Assembly: GCA_035656655.1 (NCBI GenBank)
Contig: DASRSE010000139.1
Location: 1-26,650 of the forward strand
Direction: 5' to 3'
Origin: DASRSE01 sp035656655
Lineage (GTDB): Bacteria; Planctomycetota; Planctomycetia; Pirellulales; DASRSE01
Length of the DNA: 26,650 nucleotides
In this document: in pieces, positions 8,901 to 14,624 of the stretch
How positions within the stretch are numbered: position 1 is the stretch's first letter
Layout of the letters: each line of letters starts with the position of its first letter
Made by a program: the position numbers and the translations under genes
Notes under the pieces: model-generated
Seen by the model: the letters and a program-made list of their open reading frames with translations, nothing else
Told to the model about the DNA's origin: nothing
The model's database searches: none

Positions 8901-9615
8901 AGAACTCGCGAAGCTACAAACGGCCCTGCAGAGCCTCCACGACCGCGAACAAAAAATCATCGCCGAGACCATCCGCCTCGCCGACTTGAAGCAGGCCCAG
9001 TCGCGGCTAACGCGCGCGCAAGCGGAATCCTTGCAAGATTTGGCGCGCACCCAAGATGCCCTCCGCGAAGAAACGCTGGCGACCGGCGAGAAGCTAGCCG
9101 GGGCGGAGGTCTTCAATCTGGCGCTGAAAATGGCCGCCGCCGAAATGGCTCGCGCCGTCGACGCGCTGGATCAGCGCGATCCTGGCGCCACGGCTCAACA
9201 GGCTGAACAGCGGGCCCTCGCACAACTCGCCGAGATTCTCACCGCCTTGGCCGAAGATAAAGAGAGCGGGCCGCCCAAAACCGCCGACGACCCCGGTAAC
9301 GGCGGCGACAACCAAGGCCAGCAGGCCGAGTCGATTCGCAATCTGTCGGAACTCAAGCTTTTGAAGCTCATGCAACTCGACGTCAACCGCCGGACCAAGG
9401 AACTGACCGACAAGTCGGCCGGCCACGCGGCATTGACCGACGCCGAACGGCGGGAGTATGGTGAATTGGGCCGCCAACAAGGCCGCTTGGCAGAAATGCT
9501 CGAGCGGATGCTCAAGCCGGCCGACGCCGACCCGGAGCAAACGCCAGAAAAGTTGCCCGACGTTCGACCGAAGCCGAGTGCCGGCCCGGCCGACGATGGC
9601 TTGCTTCCCCCATAA
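5995..9615 (+). CDS. Large membrane-anchored coiled-coil protein (DUF4175-like)
   Basis: This 1206-residue protein has three predicted membrane helices near residues 19-45, 52-75 and 151-177. A soluble part of about 190-520 with beta-rich, Ig-like character follows, including a PPTVILEQPAANLFVTAEADVPL segment, and then a very long Gln/Ala/Glu/Lys-rich region (about 530-1130) that should form coiled coil. Its layout recalls the DUF4175 family and similar large planctomycete membrane proteins; I do not know a biochemical function. The coiled-coil region is rich in QQQ and AAEK repeats. The ATG at 5995 fits the first helix; no clear Shine-Dalgarno is seen. The next gene starts 37 bases downstream and encodes an exported protein, so the two probably work together at the cell envelope. 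Confidence 0.88.
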   Translation: MPHPLLNQIEAVRSRARAQLLLFAFARLVLIVGLAWLALGALDYWLRFRDEGVRLICSAAAGGVLVWSGYRFLLPALRYRPGDIEIAQSIERQMPRVQRQLASTIDFLHQAEDDPTAGSLLLRRAVIARTTAELDNENLAQIVDARPARRAWAWAAIPVLAALALAVWAPSSLALGLTRLAAPFGSAVWPQQHHLHFTPEVRRLAQGQPFEVELFDANQRLPAEVRIHYRTLSGGQPGEEQVEKMQFVNDRMVARRDAVQRPFEYRAEGGDDQSMPWIRVAVLEPPRLEALKIKLTPPAYTGRPAEPSERRIVALQETEVAMTGTVSMALRSATVHFTGGATLPVAVDPAGRTFHLPIDDLPEHQWRIEKSGEYWFEFVDTDDLTAGPENKYELRAIPDLPPTVILEQPAANLFVTAEADVPLRVLAKDDLAIRSIGLKFSRSDHSEQKDFDLPLFAGPEALPRPADGAPASAEPGEARTIEQVWKLGPLKLPPGTQVLFHAVAADYKGQSGHSTPRQLTVITTKELEDRFAQRQANILGELARALKMERDAKAQTDATAIQQQQVGHLQKPDIDRLQSIELNQRQIARTLTSPTDGLVNLIESLLTDLQSNHVSSPDLERRMRGLQAELAGLEREHLPQIERALTAAAKSGQNALDAPEQKSDGALAAALQSAATHESAVISALERWLGDLKQWDNYRRFARDIGDVRQSQAAIAAETAKLQPTTLSQEVKDLTPQQQADLKKLSLRQADLGRQFDKLLQQMDAMSESLKENEPVASETIGDAVAAAREAAISTQMQSSGRQIDRNQLTSAQQQQTKTGQDLQELLDILSDRREQELSRMVKKLKAAEQELTALRKEQAGLRKQSAAAEKLADAAARKQALQRLAREEKELAEKIERFARRLQRLQAEQAARAAAQGGSAVAKAGETGEKGDAAAAAGAAAAAEKDLDEAQQQLANARRKAEADLAQEELAKLQTALQSLHDREQKIIAETIRLADLKQAQSRLTRAQAESLQDLARTQDALREETLATGEKLAGAEVFNLALKMAAAEMARAVDALDQRDPGATAQQAEQRALAQLAEILTALAEDKESGPPKTADDPGNGGDNQGQQAESIRNLSELKLLKLMQLDVNRRTKELTDKSAGHAALTDAERREYGELGRQQGRLAEMLERMLKPADADPEQTPEKLPDVRPKPSAGPADDGLLPP

Positions 9616-9652
9616 CGAAAGCCCCGACATTTTCCTCCTCAGCGAGCGTGCC

Positions 9653-10603
9653 ATGAGCAAATGCAGCAAACGGAGTTGGCGAAACGGTTCGCACCTGCGT
9701 GCGCTTAGTGCGGCGCTGGCGGTGTTGGTTGCCACGGTCGTCTCGGCCGCCGATTTGGCCAAACCGGCTGCCCCGCCGGCCTCGCCTGCGACCAAGGAAT
9801 CCCCCCAGGCTCCGGCCGCCGAGAAAAAAGAGTCGCTTGACGAGCAGTTGCTGAAAGGCCTGCCTGACGATCTCCTTGAAGGTTCGGACAACAAGCCGGC
9901 TAAGTCCGCGGACACAACCGAACCGCCGCCACCGGCGACCGGCAAGCCGGGCGTGAAACCGGGCGACGTGAAACCGGCCGGCGCGAAGCCTGCCGATCCG
10001 CCGGCCAAGACTCCGGCGAAGGCTAAGACTCCGGCGCAGGCCGCCGACAATCCCGCCGATCAAGATCTGCTGAACTCGCTCAGCGAAGGCGAGGACATCG
10101 GCGAATCGAGCAATCCGCTTGTCCGCATCGATAAGCAGATGCGGACGGTTGAGGGAAAGCTGAGCCAAGGGGCCGATCCGGCGCGGACTCACGACATGCA
10201 GCAGCGGATCGTCGGCGATCTCGACCTGTTGATTAAACAGTTGAAGCAGCAGCAAAAACAACAGCAGAGTTCGGCTCAGAAAGCGCCGGGCCCCGGCTCG
10301 CCGCGCGGTTCAATCAACCAGCCTGCGCAGCGCGGTTCTCCCGGCGGCGATGGCGACCCGAACAGCAGCCAAGCTCGCAATAGCTCGGACAAACTGCACA
10401 ACGACAAAGCGCAGCCGGTCGACATGGCCGAGATGAAAAAGCTGCTCAACAACCTCTGGGGAGATCTGCCGGACAAAGAGCGCGAGACGCTGATCAACAG
10501 CGCGGGGGAGCGGTTCTTGCCGAAGTACGAGCTCGATATCGAAAAGTATTTTCGCCAATTGGGCGAGGCGCCGAGCCATCCGCCGGGGCCGCCTTCCAAG
10601 TGA
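9653..10603 (+). CDS. Exported Pro/Ala/Lys-rich protein, unknown function
   Basis: The 316-residue product begins with a clear signal peptide: basic MSKCSKRSWRNG, a hydrophobic core ALSAALAVLVATVVSA, and a likely cleavage after VSA. A low-complexity linker follows (about 35-140, rich in Pro, Ala, Lys). Then comes a Gln-rich helical stretch (LIKQLKQQQKQQQ) and a conserved-looking end with MKKLLNNLWGDLPDKERE and LPKYELDIEKYFRQLGE. I recognise this ending as typical of planctomycete envelope proteins that sit next to the large coiled-coil gene, but no function is known to me. An open frame extends upstream to 9458 inside the previous gene; the signal peptide fixes the start at 9653. It probably forms an operon with the preceding gene. 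Confidence 0.85.
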   Translation: MSKCSKRSWRNGSHLRALSAALAVLVATVVSAADLAKPAAPPASPATKESPQAPAAEKKESLDEQLLKGLPDDLLEGSDNKPAKSADTTEPPPPATGKPGVKPGDVKPAGAKPADPPAKTPAKAKTPAQAADNPADQDLLNSLSEGEDIGESSNPLVRIDKQMRTVEGKLSQGADPARTHDMQQRIVGDLDLLIKQLKQQQKQQQSSAQKAPGPGSPRGSINQPAQRGSPGGDGDPNSSQARNSSDKLHNDKAQPVDMAEMKKLLNNLWGDLPDKERETLINSAGERFLPKYELDIEKYFRQLGEAPSHPPGPPSK

Positions 10604-10605
10604 TC

Positions 10606-10779
10606 GTTTGCAATTGCGCCGTCACTCCCGCGCAGGCGGGAATCCAGCGAATTGCCACGTGCGGCGGAACACGAAAACTGGATTCCCGCCTGCGCGGGAA
10701 TGACGAAGTTCGTGAGTCGCGAGCGTACGGGAATTGTGCTAGTACGGGAATTGCGCTAGTCCGGGACTATTGGATACTG
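10606..10779. repeat. Long hairpin repeat, copy A (direct repeat of 11631-11790)
   Basis: Inside it, 10621-10647 pairs with 10678-10704 as a 27-base inverted repeat with one mismatch; the core is ATTCCCGC-type palindromes, of the shape ATTCCC-N8-GGGAAT also seen in the neisserial dRS3 repeat. Copy A matches copy B with about three changes over the first 125 bases. It also carries an extra tandem duplication of an 18-base unit (ACGGGAATTGYGCTAGT-like) near 10727-10760. Confidence 0.85.
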
Positions 10780-10918
10780 CGCTCGCCGACCGACCGCATC
10801 GACGGCTCGAGGCTTTAATCGTCCCGTTCTTGGGTGTGTAATTGGAATGCTGGTGTTTTTAGCTTTGCTGGCATGTGGGGCCATCGTTGCACTCAGAGGC
10901 GGGGCATGATTGCCATTA

Positions 10919-10948
10919 AATCAACGATACAATCCTGGAAATAGTATT
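10919..10948 (+). promoter_or_regulatory. Conserved 30-base leader of paralog 1
   Basis: It matches the 30 bases before the second paralog with only two differences and ends at the ATG at 10949. It includes GGAA eight bases before the ATG, a possible ribosome-binding site. Both differences from copy 2 fall at second codon positions if the leader is read as coding, whereas changes after the ATG begin at third positions; this argues that it is a conserved leader and not protein. Confidence 0.45.
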
Positions 10949-11221
10949 ATGTCCCGCTTAGAGCTATGTCAAATGGCTAAATCAATTTGCTCAGAGTATC
11001 GAAAACGTAATCCAATCGAGCATTGGTGGTCATGGATTATCGACTTTCTTGATATTATAATAGATGACGAGAAGCGTGGAACTCGCACTTTGAATGTGCC
11101 TTATTATCGAGACTTAGGGGCTTTTGTTGCTAAGAATGTCGAGGACGTTGAAACTGCATTGGCGTTGGTACTATACAAAGTACTCCGGGAAGCTCGGCAG
11201 ATGTATAACTATGATTTATGA
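10949..11221 (+). CDS. Small unknown protein, tandem paralog 1
   Basis: The 90-residue product starts MSRLELCQMAKSICSEY and ends VLREARQMYNYDL. I do not recognise the family. It is a paralog of the next gene: shared are MSRLEL at the start, AK-x3-C-x-EY, W at about 28, LD-x2-I-x-DEK in the middle, VAKN and EAR-x-MY at the end. Secondary structure looks mostly helical; there is no signal peptide or membrane segment. A TTG at 10910 would add 13 residues, but the pattern of differences between the two copies favours the ATG at 10949. Codon use is AT-richer than that of the neighbours, consistent with acquisition from elsewhere. It and its twin are enclosed by direct repeats A and B. Confidence 0.7.
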   Translation: MSRLELCQMAKSICSEYRKRNPIEHWWSWIIDFLDIIIDDEKRGTRTLNVPYYRDLGAFVAKNVEDVETALALVLYKVLREARQMYNYDL

Positions 11222-11277
11222 TGCGGGAGAAGGGTGAATGGTATTCGAGTCTGCCCTTGTGAGAAGCGATGATACTT

Positions 11278-11307
11278 AATCAACGATTCAATCCTGGAAA
11301 TAATATT
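11278..11307 (+). promoter_or_regulatory. Conserved 30-base leader of paralog 2
   Basis: The twin of 10919-10948, with two differences. It precedes the ATG at 11308 and carries the same GGAA at eight bases before it. The strong conservation of the bases before the start, relative to the coding part, suggests shared transcriptional or translational control. Confidence 0.45.
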
Positions 11308-11574
11308 ATGTCCCGATTGGAGCTGTTTAACTTGGCGAAGGAAGCATGCGTGGAATATCAAACACGCCGTCCCGCAGAGGCATTGTGGGCATACCTAATC
11401 GGCTTGCTCGACGCTGTTATCTACGATGAGAAGCACGATTGCCGTGTCGATGCAATGGTTAAGGTCGAACGCCTTTCAGCTTGTGTTGCTAAAAATATGT
11501 CCCATTTTGAACTAGCGATGGCAGCCGTAATGGCAAAGGTGGTAGATGAAGCGCGTAAAATGTATAGCCTATAG
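11308..11574 (+). CDS. Small unknown protein, tandem paralog 2
   Basis: The 88-residue product starts MSRLELFNLAKEACVEY and ends VVDEARKMYSL. It is the paralog of the preceding gene, with roughly two fifths of positions identical by eye and the same motif order (AK-x3-C-x-EY, LD-x2-I-x-DEK, VAKN, EAR-x-MY). An ATG at 11269 would give 13 extra residues and is in the same frame; I prefer 11308 for the reasons given under the leader. It is likely to be cytosolic and helical. No enzyme motif is visible. Retention of two diverged copies with nearly identical leaders suggests a functional pair, for example a heteromeric complex or a two-component cassette, but nothing in the sequence shows which. 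Confidence 0.7.
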   Translation: MSRLELFNLAKEACVEYQTRRPAEALWAYLIGLLDAVIYDEKHDCRVDAMVKVERLSACVAKNMSHFELAMAAVMAKVVDEARKMYSL

Positions 11575-12073
11575 ATAGTGATTGCGGCCACGCAATAAGA
11601 ATTGGAAGTTCGATTGCGATCGAGTGTGTTGGTTTGCCAATTATCGCCGTCATTCCCGCGCAGGCGGGAATCCAGCGAATTGCCACGTGCGGTGGAACAC
11701 GAAAACTGGATTCCCGCCTGCGCGGGAATGACGAAGTTCGTGAGTCGCGATCGTACGGGAATTGTGCTAGTCCGGAACAATCGGATACCGGTTGAGGCGG
11801 CCTAATGGTCTCGACAGGAGGTCCTTTTAATGAGCAATTCAGCCTCCGTAGTTCCATCCGCCGCGGCGGAAAGAAATTGTGCAGGAAACGTTCGCTCACC
11901 GACGCATTCAAGCAGTCGGCGGTGTGGCTGGTGGTGGCTGAAGGCGATAGTTTCGCGGCGGCCAAGGCTGTCCAGATCGGCGAGCAGAGCTCGTTTTTGC
12001 AACCAATGGCCACTCGCGTCATTATGGCATCGCCACCGCGATGACGCAGACGGTTGAACGCGTTAACCGGCTG
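11575..12073. other. Intergenic: repeat copy B, then unassigned DNA
   Basis: After copy B (separate entry) about 280 bases remain (11791-12073). An AGGAGG at 11817-11822 precedes an ATG at 11830, but the 75-codon frame it opens gives a low-complexity Arg/Ser/Trp-rich product with no resemblance to a family. Frames on the other strand are also unconvincing. The stretch may be a decayed gene; nothing can be assigned. A third palindrome copy lies at its end. Confidence 0.4.
11631..11790. repeat. Long hairpin repeat, copy B
   Basis: Direct repeat of 10606-10779. The arms 11649-11675 and 11706-11732 form a perfect 27-base inverted repeat around a 30-base loop, strong enough to form a stable RNA or cruciform hairpin. 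The loop sequence is also shared with copy A with one change, so the entire element and not only the stem has been duplicated. Confidence 0.88.
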
Positions 12074-12076
12074 CTA
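12052..12076. repeat. Dispersed palindrome, copy 3
   Basis: CGGTTGAAC and GTTAACCGG form an imperfect palindrome, and the right end reads GGCTGCTA as in copy 2. The right end overlaps the stop codon of the methyltransferase gene on the minus strand (12074-12076). Confidence 0.45.
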
Positions 12077-12853
12077 GGGCTTGGTCCCGACGAAGATCGC
12101 GATCGGAAATGCAAACCGCAGGCGGCCGGCCACCCGCGTGGCCCCGATGCCGAGCGCATCGGTTGGCATGTCGGCGGCCACGATCTGCCGGACTTGTTCC
12201 GCCGCGTTCGCCGCGGTGCGTGTGGCCGCAAGCAGCTCTTCCAGATCGACTGGCAGCGCATAACAGGCGGTGCGGACCGCGCGCAATCCGGCCGCGGCGA
12301 AACGTTGCTGAAATTCCGCCCACGTCAGCGCGCGGATGTGCGACGGATCGCGGAGCTGTTCCATTCGATCATAAAGCGCGCCTTGCACGGCGGTTTGCAT
12401 GCACACGTCGATCACCGCGACCCGGCCGCCGGCGCGGCACACGCGCCCCATCTCCGCGAGCACGCGGGCCGGTTCGAGCAAGTGATGAAATGAATATCGC
12501 GTCATCACGACGGAAAACGACCCTGCGGCGAACGGCAGATGTTGGGCATTGCCGATCTGCCAGGCAACATTGCTCAGTCCCAGCCGGCGCTGCCGCTGCT
12601 CGGCTTGTTCGATCATGGCCGGCGTGAGATCGAGGCCGGTCACCCGGCGGGCAATCTCCGCAACCGCGCAGCTAATCAAACCTGGCCCGCACGCGACGTC
12701 GAGCACGTCGTCGGCGGCACTGATTTGAGCCGTTTCCAGCACAAGCCGAGTCGCCTCGGCGTCGGAGTGAATCGGCATTTCCGCGAAGGGCGCCGCCTGC
12801 CGCGTGAACTGCTCGACAATCAGCCGCGCATGGCGGTCTTCGTTTTCGGCCAT
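12074..12853 (-). CDS. Class I SAM-dependent methyltransferase (UbiE/Methyltransf_11 type)
   Basis: The 259-residue product has the SAM-binding motif VLDVACGPGLISCA at residues 50-63, the acidic Asp75 at the end of the second strand (VTGLDLTPAM), the GNAQHLPFAAGSFSVV block at 101-116 and a YSFHHLLEP motif near 120. This is the UbiE/Methyltransf_11 pattern, used for quinone, sterol-like and many other small-molecule methylations. The ATG (first base 12853) is chosen because the protein family starts there; an AGGAG lies 12 bases upstream. A longer frame reaching 12997 adds 48 residues with no domain. It is divergent from the DUF2892-SRPBCC gene. The substrate cannot be told from sequence. Confidence 0.93.
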   Translation of the reverse strand: MAENEDRHARLIVEQFTRQAAPFAEMPIHSDAEATRLVLETAQISAADDVLDVACGPGLISCAVAEIARRVTGLDLTPAMIEQAEQRQRRLGLSNVAWQIGNAQHLPFAAGSFSVVMTRYSFHHLLEPARVLAEMGRVCRAGGRVAVIDVCMQTAVQGALYDRMEQLRDPSHIRALTWAEFQQRFAAAGLRAVRTACYALPVDLEELLAATRTAANAAEQVRQIVAADMPTDALGIGATRVAGRLRFAFPIAIFVGTKP

Positions 12854-13063
12854 GGGCGTGGTTCGCTCCTGGTAAAAATCGCGGTGAAAATCATCGCCCG
12901 AGACCCGCCGGCCGGCCCCGTGGCGACACTCCATGCGTAGCAGAGGCGCCACGCGGCGGAAAAGTTCGCGTCTGCCCCTCGGTTTTGCCTGAGGCATGCT
13001 CTTTGCACATAGGCCCAGCGGCTTACCCTATTTTCGGCGCGCGTCGGTCCTAAGGAGAATGCA

Positions 13064-13792
13064 ATGCACACCGCCATGGAACATGAATTGGGCTCAATCC
13101 GTCCTCTACCGCTGCATGTGAATGTGGGCGATCTGGAACGATTGGCGTCGGTCGGGGCAGGGAGCGGCTTGCTGGCCTATGGCCTTTTCAAACGCTCGCC
13201 GTGGGCCTTAGGGCTGTCGATCGTGGGGGGCGGGCTCTTGTTTCGCGGCCTGACGGGCCATTGCCAGCTTTATGAAACGCTGGGCATTGACGAAAACCGG
13301 CCGGCGTCCCGCGGCGACCGGTTGATCCCGCACGAGGGGCTGAAATGCCAGGCGAGCGCCACGATTCGGCGGCCGGCGGGCGACCTCTTCAATTATTGGC
13401 GGCAACTGGAGAACTTGCCCAAGCTCATTGACCATCTCGAATCGGTGACTGAGCTGGACAGCAAACATTCACGGTGGGTCGCCGCCAGCCCGCTCGGCAG
13501 CGCGATTCACTGGGACGCCGAGATCATTACGGAGCGGCCGAACGAGGTGATTGCTTGGCAATCCACCGCCGAATCCGAGTTGAAGACGGCCGGCTCAATC
13601 CATTTTGACGAGTCGGGCGACGGCGCGAGCACGACCGTGCGGCTGCTCTTTAAGTACAACCCGCCGGCCGGCAAAGTCGCGGCCGCGGTGGCGGAATGGT
13701 TTGGCCGCGGCGCCAACGCGGAGCTTTCCGAGGCGCTCGAGCGCCTGAAAGCGATCATGGAAACGAGCAGTCCGGCCGGCGCGCCGCGGTAA
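13064..13792 (+). CDS. DUF2892-SRPBCC membrane protein (polyketide cyclase/dehydrase fold)
   Basis: The 242-residue product joins two parts. Residues 20-75 are a YgaP-like (DUF2892) membrane segment with two short hydrophobic helices (about 28-42 and 47-63, the second with LSIVGGGLLFRGLTGHC). Residues 95-232 are an SRPBCC domain, starting ATIRRPAGDLFNYWRQLENLPKLI and including the WDAEIITERPNEVIAWQS region, a fold that binds hydrophobic ligands in a deep pocket. This fusion is common in bacteria and is thought to act at the inner membrane, often in stress-related settings. The ATG at 13064 has a good AAGGAG (13052-13057), one of the few clear ribosome sites in the window. It is divergent from the methyltransferase gene. 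Confidence 0.92.
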   Translation: MHTAMEHELGSIRPLPLHVNVGDLERLASVGAGSGLLAYGLFKRSPWALGLSIVGGGLLFRGLTGHCQLYETLGIDENRPASRGDRLIPHEGLKCQASATIRRPAGDLFNYWRQLENLPKLIDHLESVTELDSKHSRWVAASPLGSAIHWDAEIITERPNEVIAWQSTAESELKTAGSIHFDESGDGASTTVRLLFKYNPPAGKVAAAVAEWFGRGANAELSEALERLKAIMETSSPAGAPR

Positions 13793-13817
13793 GCGCGAAC
13801 CGGGTATGAGGAAATTG

Positions 13818-13851
13818 CACCGCTAAGGCGGGAAGTTCGCCAAGGAAGCGG
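13818..13851 (+). repeat. 34-bp flanking inverted repeat, right of the GxxExxY gene
   Basis: Begins CACCGCTAAGGCGGGAAG and ends seven bases from the gene's restored stop codon. It matches the reverse complement of 14260-14293 at about 28 of 34 positions. Confidence 0.65.
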
Positions 13852-13857
13852 GTGGAT

Positions 13858-14251
13858 TCATAATCGGTGGACGATCCGTTTGATTCCATCCTTGATGAGC
13901 GGCACGTTCCAATTGACGAGAAAGCCGAGCCGCCTGCCTGACAGTTTCAGATAAAGTCAGCAACTGCGCTTCGTGGAGGGGCAGAATCGCTTGCACGGAC
14001 TTGTTTTCGATAGTGATGGATTCCGCAACAAGCATGTCGATTCGATAACCGGCTTCGATCTCAACTCCGCCATATTTTGTCGGCAAGAGCACTTCCCAAC
14101 GCGCTTCGATTTCGCGTGTTCGCAATTCGTACGCCAGGCACGCTTGATATGTCGATTCCAACAGCCCCGGCCCGAGCTCGCGATGCACGTTGACCAACGC
14201 ATCCACGATGGCCTTGGCCAAAACTTCAATTTCTTCTCGGCTCTTCTGCAT
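13858..14251 (-). pseudogene. GxxExxY protein (PD-(D/E)xK-like), single-base frameshift
   Basis: GxxExxY proteins (PDDEXK_3-like) are small nuclease-fold proteins of unknown role that are spread through environmental bacteria. Reading from the ATG (14251), the first ~98 residues fit the family: GLLESTY at 29-35 (the name motif), GYRIDMLV with Asp72, and IENKS with Glu82 and Lys84, which form a D-ExK site. At LHEAQLLT the frame goes wrong. Removing one T:A from the TTT at 13953-13955 restores the family ending: YLKLSGRRLGFL, then NWNVPLIKDGIKRIVHRL, with a stop at 13858-13860. The restored protein would have about 130 residues, which is the usual size. As written, the frame runs on to 13823 with a foreign tail. 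It may be a true mutation, a sequencing error, or slippage at the short run. Confidence 0.88.
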
Positions 14252-14259
14252 CGTTTATT

Positions 14260-14293
14260 CCCCTTCCTTTGCGTTCTTCGCGCCTTGGCGGTG
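14260..14293 (-). repeat. 34-bp flanking inverted repeat, left of the GxxExxY gene start
   Basis: Read on the minus strand it begins CACCGCCAAGGCGCGAAG and ends in AAGGAAGGGG, nine bases before the gene's ATG, so its end may also act as the ribosome-binding site. It pairs with 13818-13851, enclosing the GxxExxY gene. Confidence 0.65.
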
Positions 14294-14624
14294 ATTTCCA
14301 ATCTTGGTCGATGGATGTTGTCAGCTCGAAGCAGCTTTTAAGCAAGCCATTGTACAACCCCACGCACATTCGCTGGGATGGGTCCATTCCAAGGGTGTTC
14401 GCGGTTTGAAAGCAGGTCATTGGGACGCGTCGGTGGCCGCTACTTCAGCCAGATTTCCGCCTGCGCGGGAATGACGCTCCGGAGGGGAGGTTGGCCTTGG
14501 CAAATCGCGCTTTCGTCGCAGGGGGACGAGAGGTAGAATGGACCGGCGGATTTGAAATTGCCCTCGCGGCCCGCCGGCCGAGCGGGCGCGATCCGGCTGC
14601 CCACCTTTCATCGCCCTTCTCGAT
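14294..14624. other. Intergenic region before the PQQ-propeller gene
   Basis: No gene is seen in these 331 bases. A degenerate right arm of the long hairpin repeat lies at 14449-14475 (CCGCCTGCGCGGGAATGAC). The promoter for the long downstream operon should lie between there and 14625, but no confident box can be named. Confidence 0.45.
14449..14475. repeat. Single right arm of the long hairpin repeat (degenerate)
   Basis: It matches the right arm at 11706-11732, ending GCGGGAATGAC, with a small deletion in the first half. No partner arm is nearby. Confidence 0.55.

Larger units (their letters stand above)
10604..10948. other. Intergenic: hairpin repeat copy A plus leader of paralog 1
   Basis: The first part is repeat copy A (separate entry). 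Base composition then turns visibly AT-richer. At 10847-10909 a 20-codon frame encodes a hydrophobic peptide (MLVFLALLACGAIVALRGGA); it ends in TGA and lies in the same frame as the longer version of the next gene. The conserved 30-base leader follows at 10919. Confidence 0.55.

Noticed and set aside
11830..12057. 75-codon frame after a good AGGAGG box
   Set aside because: The product is Arg/Ser/Trp-rich with no family features, and opposite-strand frames are equally open; the box may be chance.
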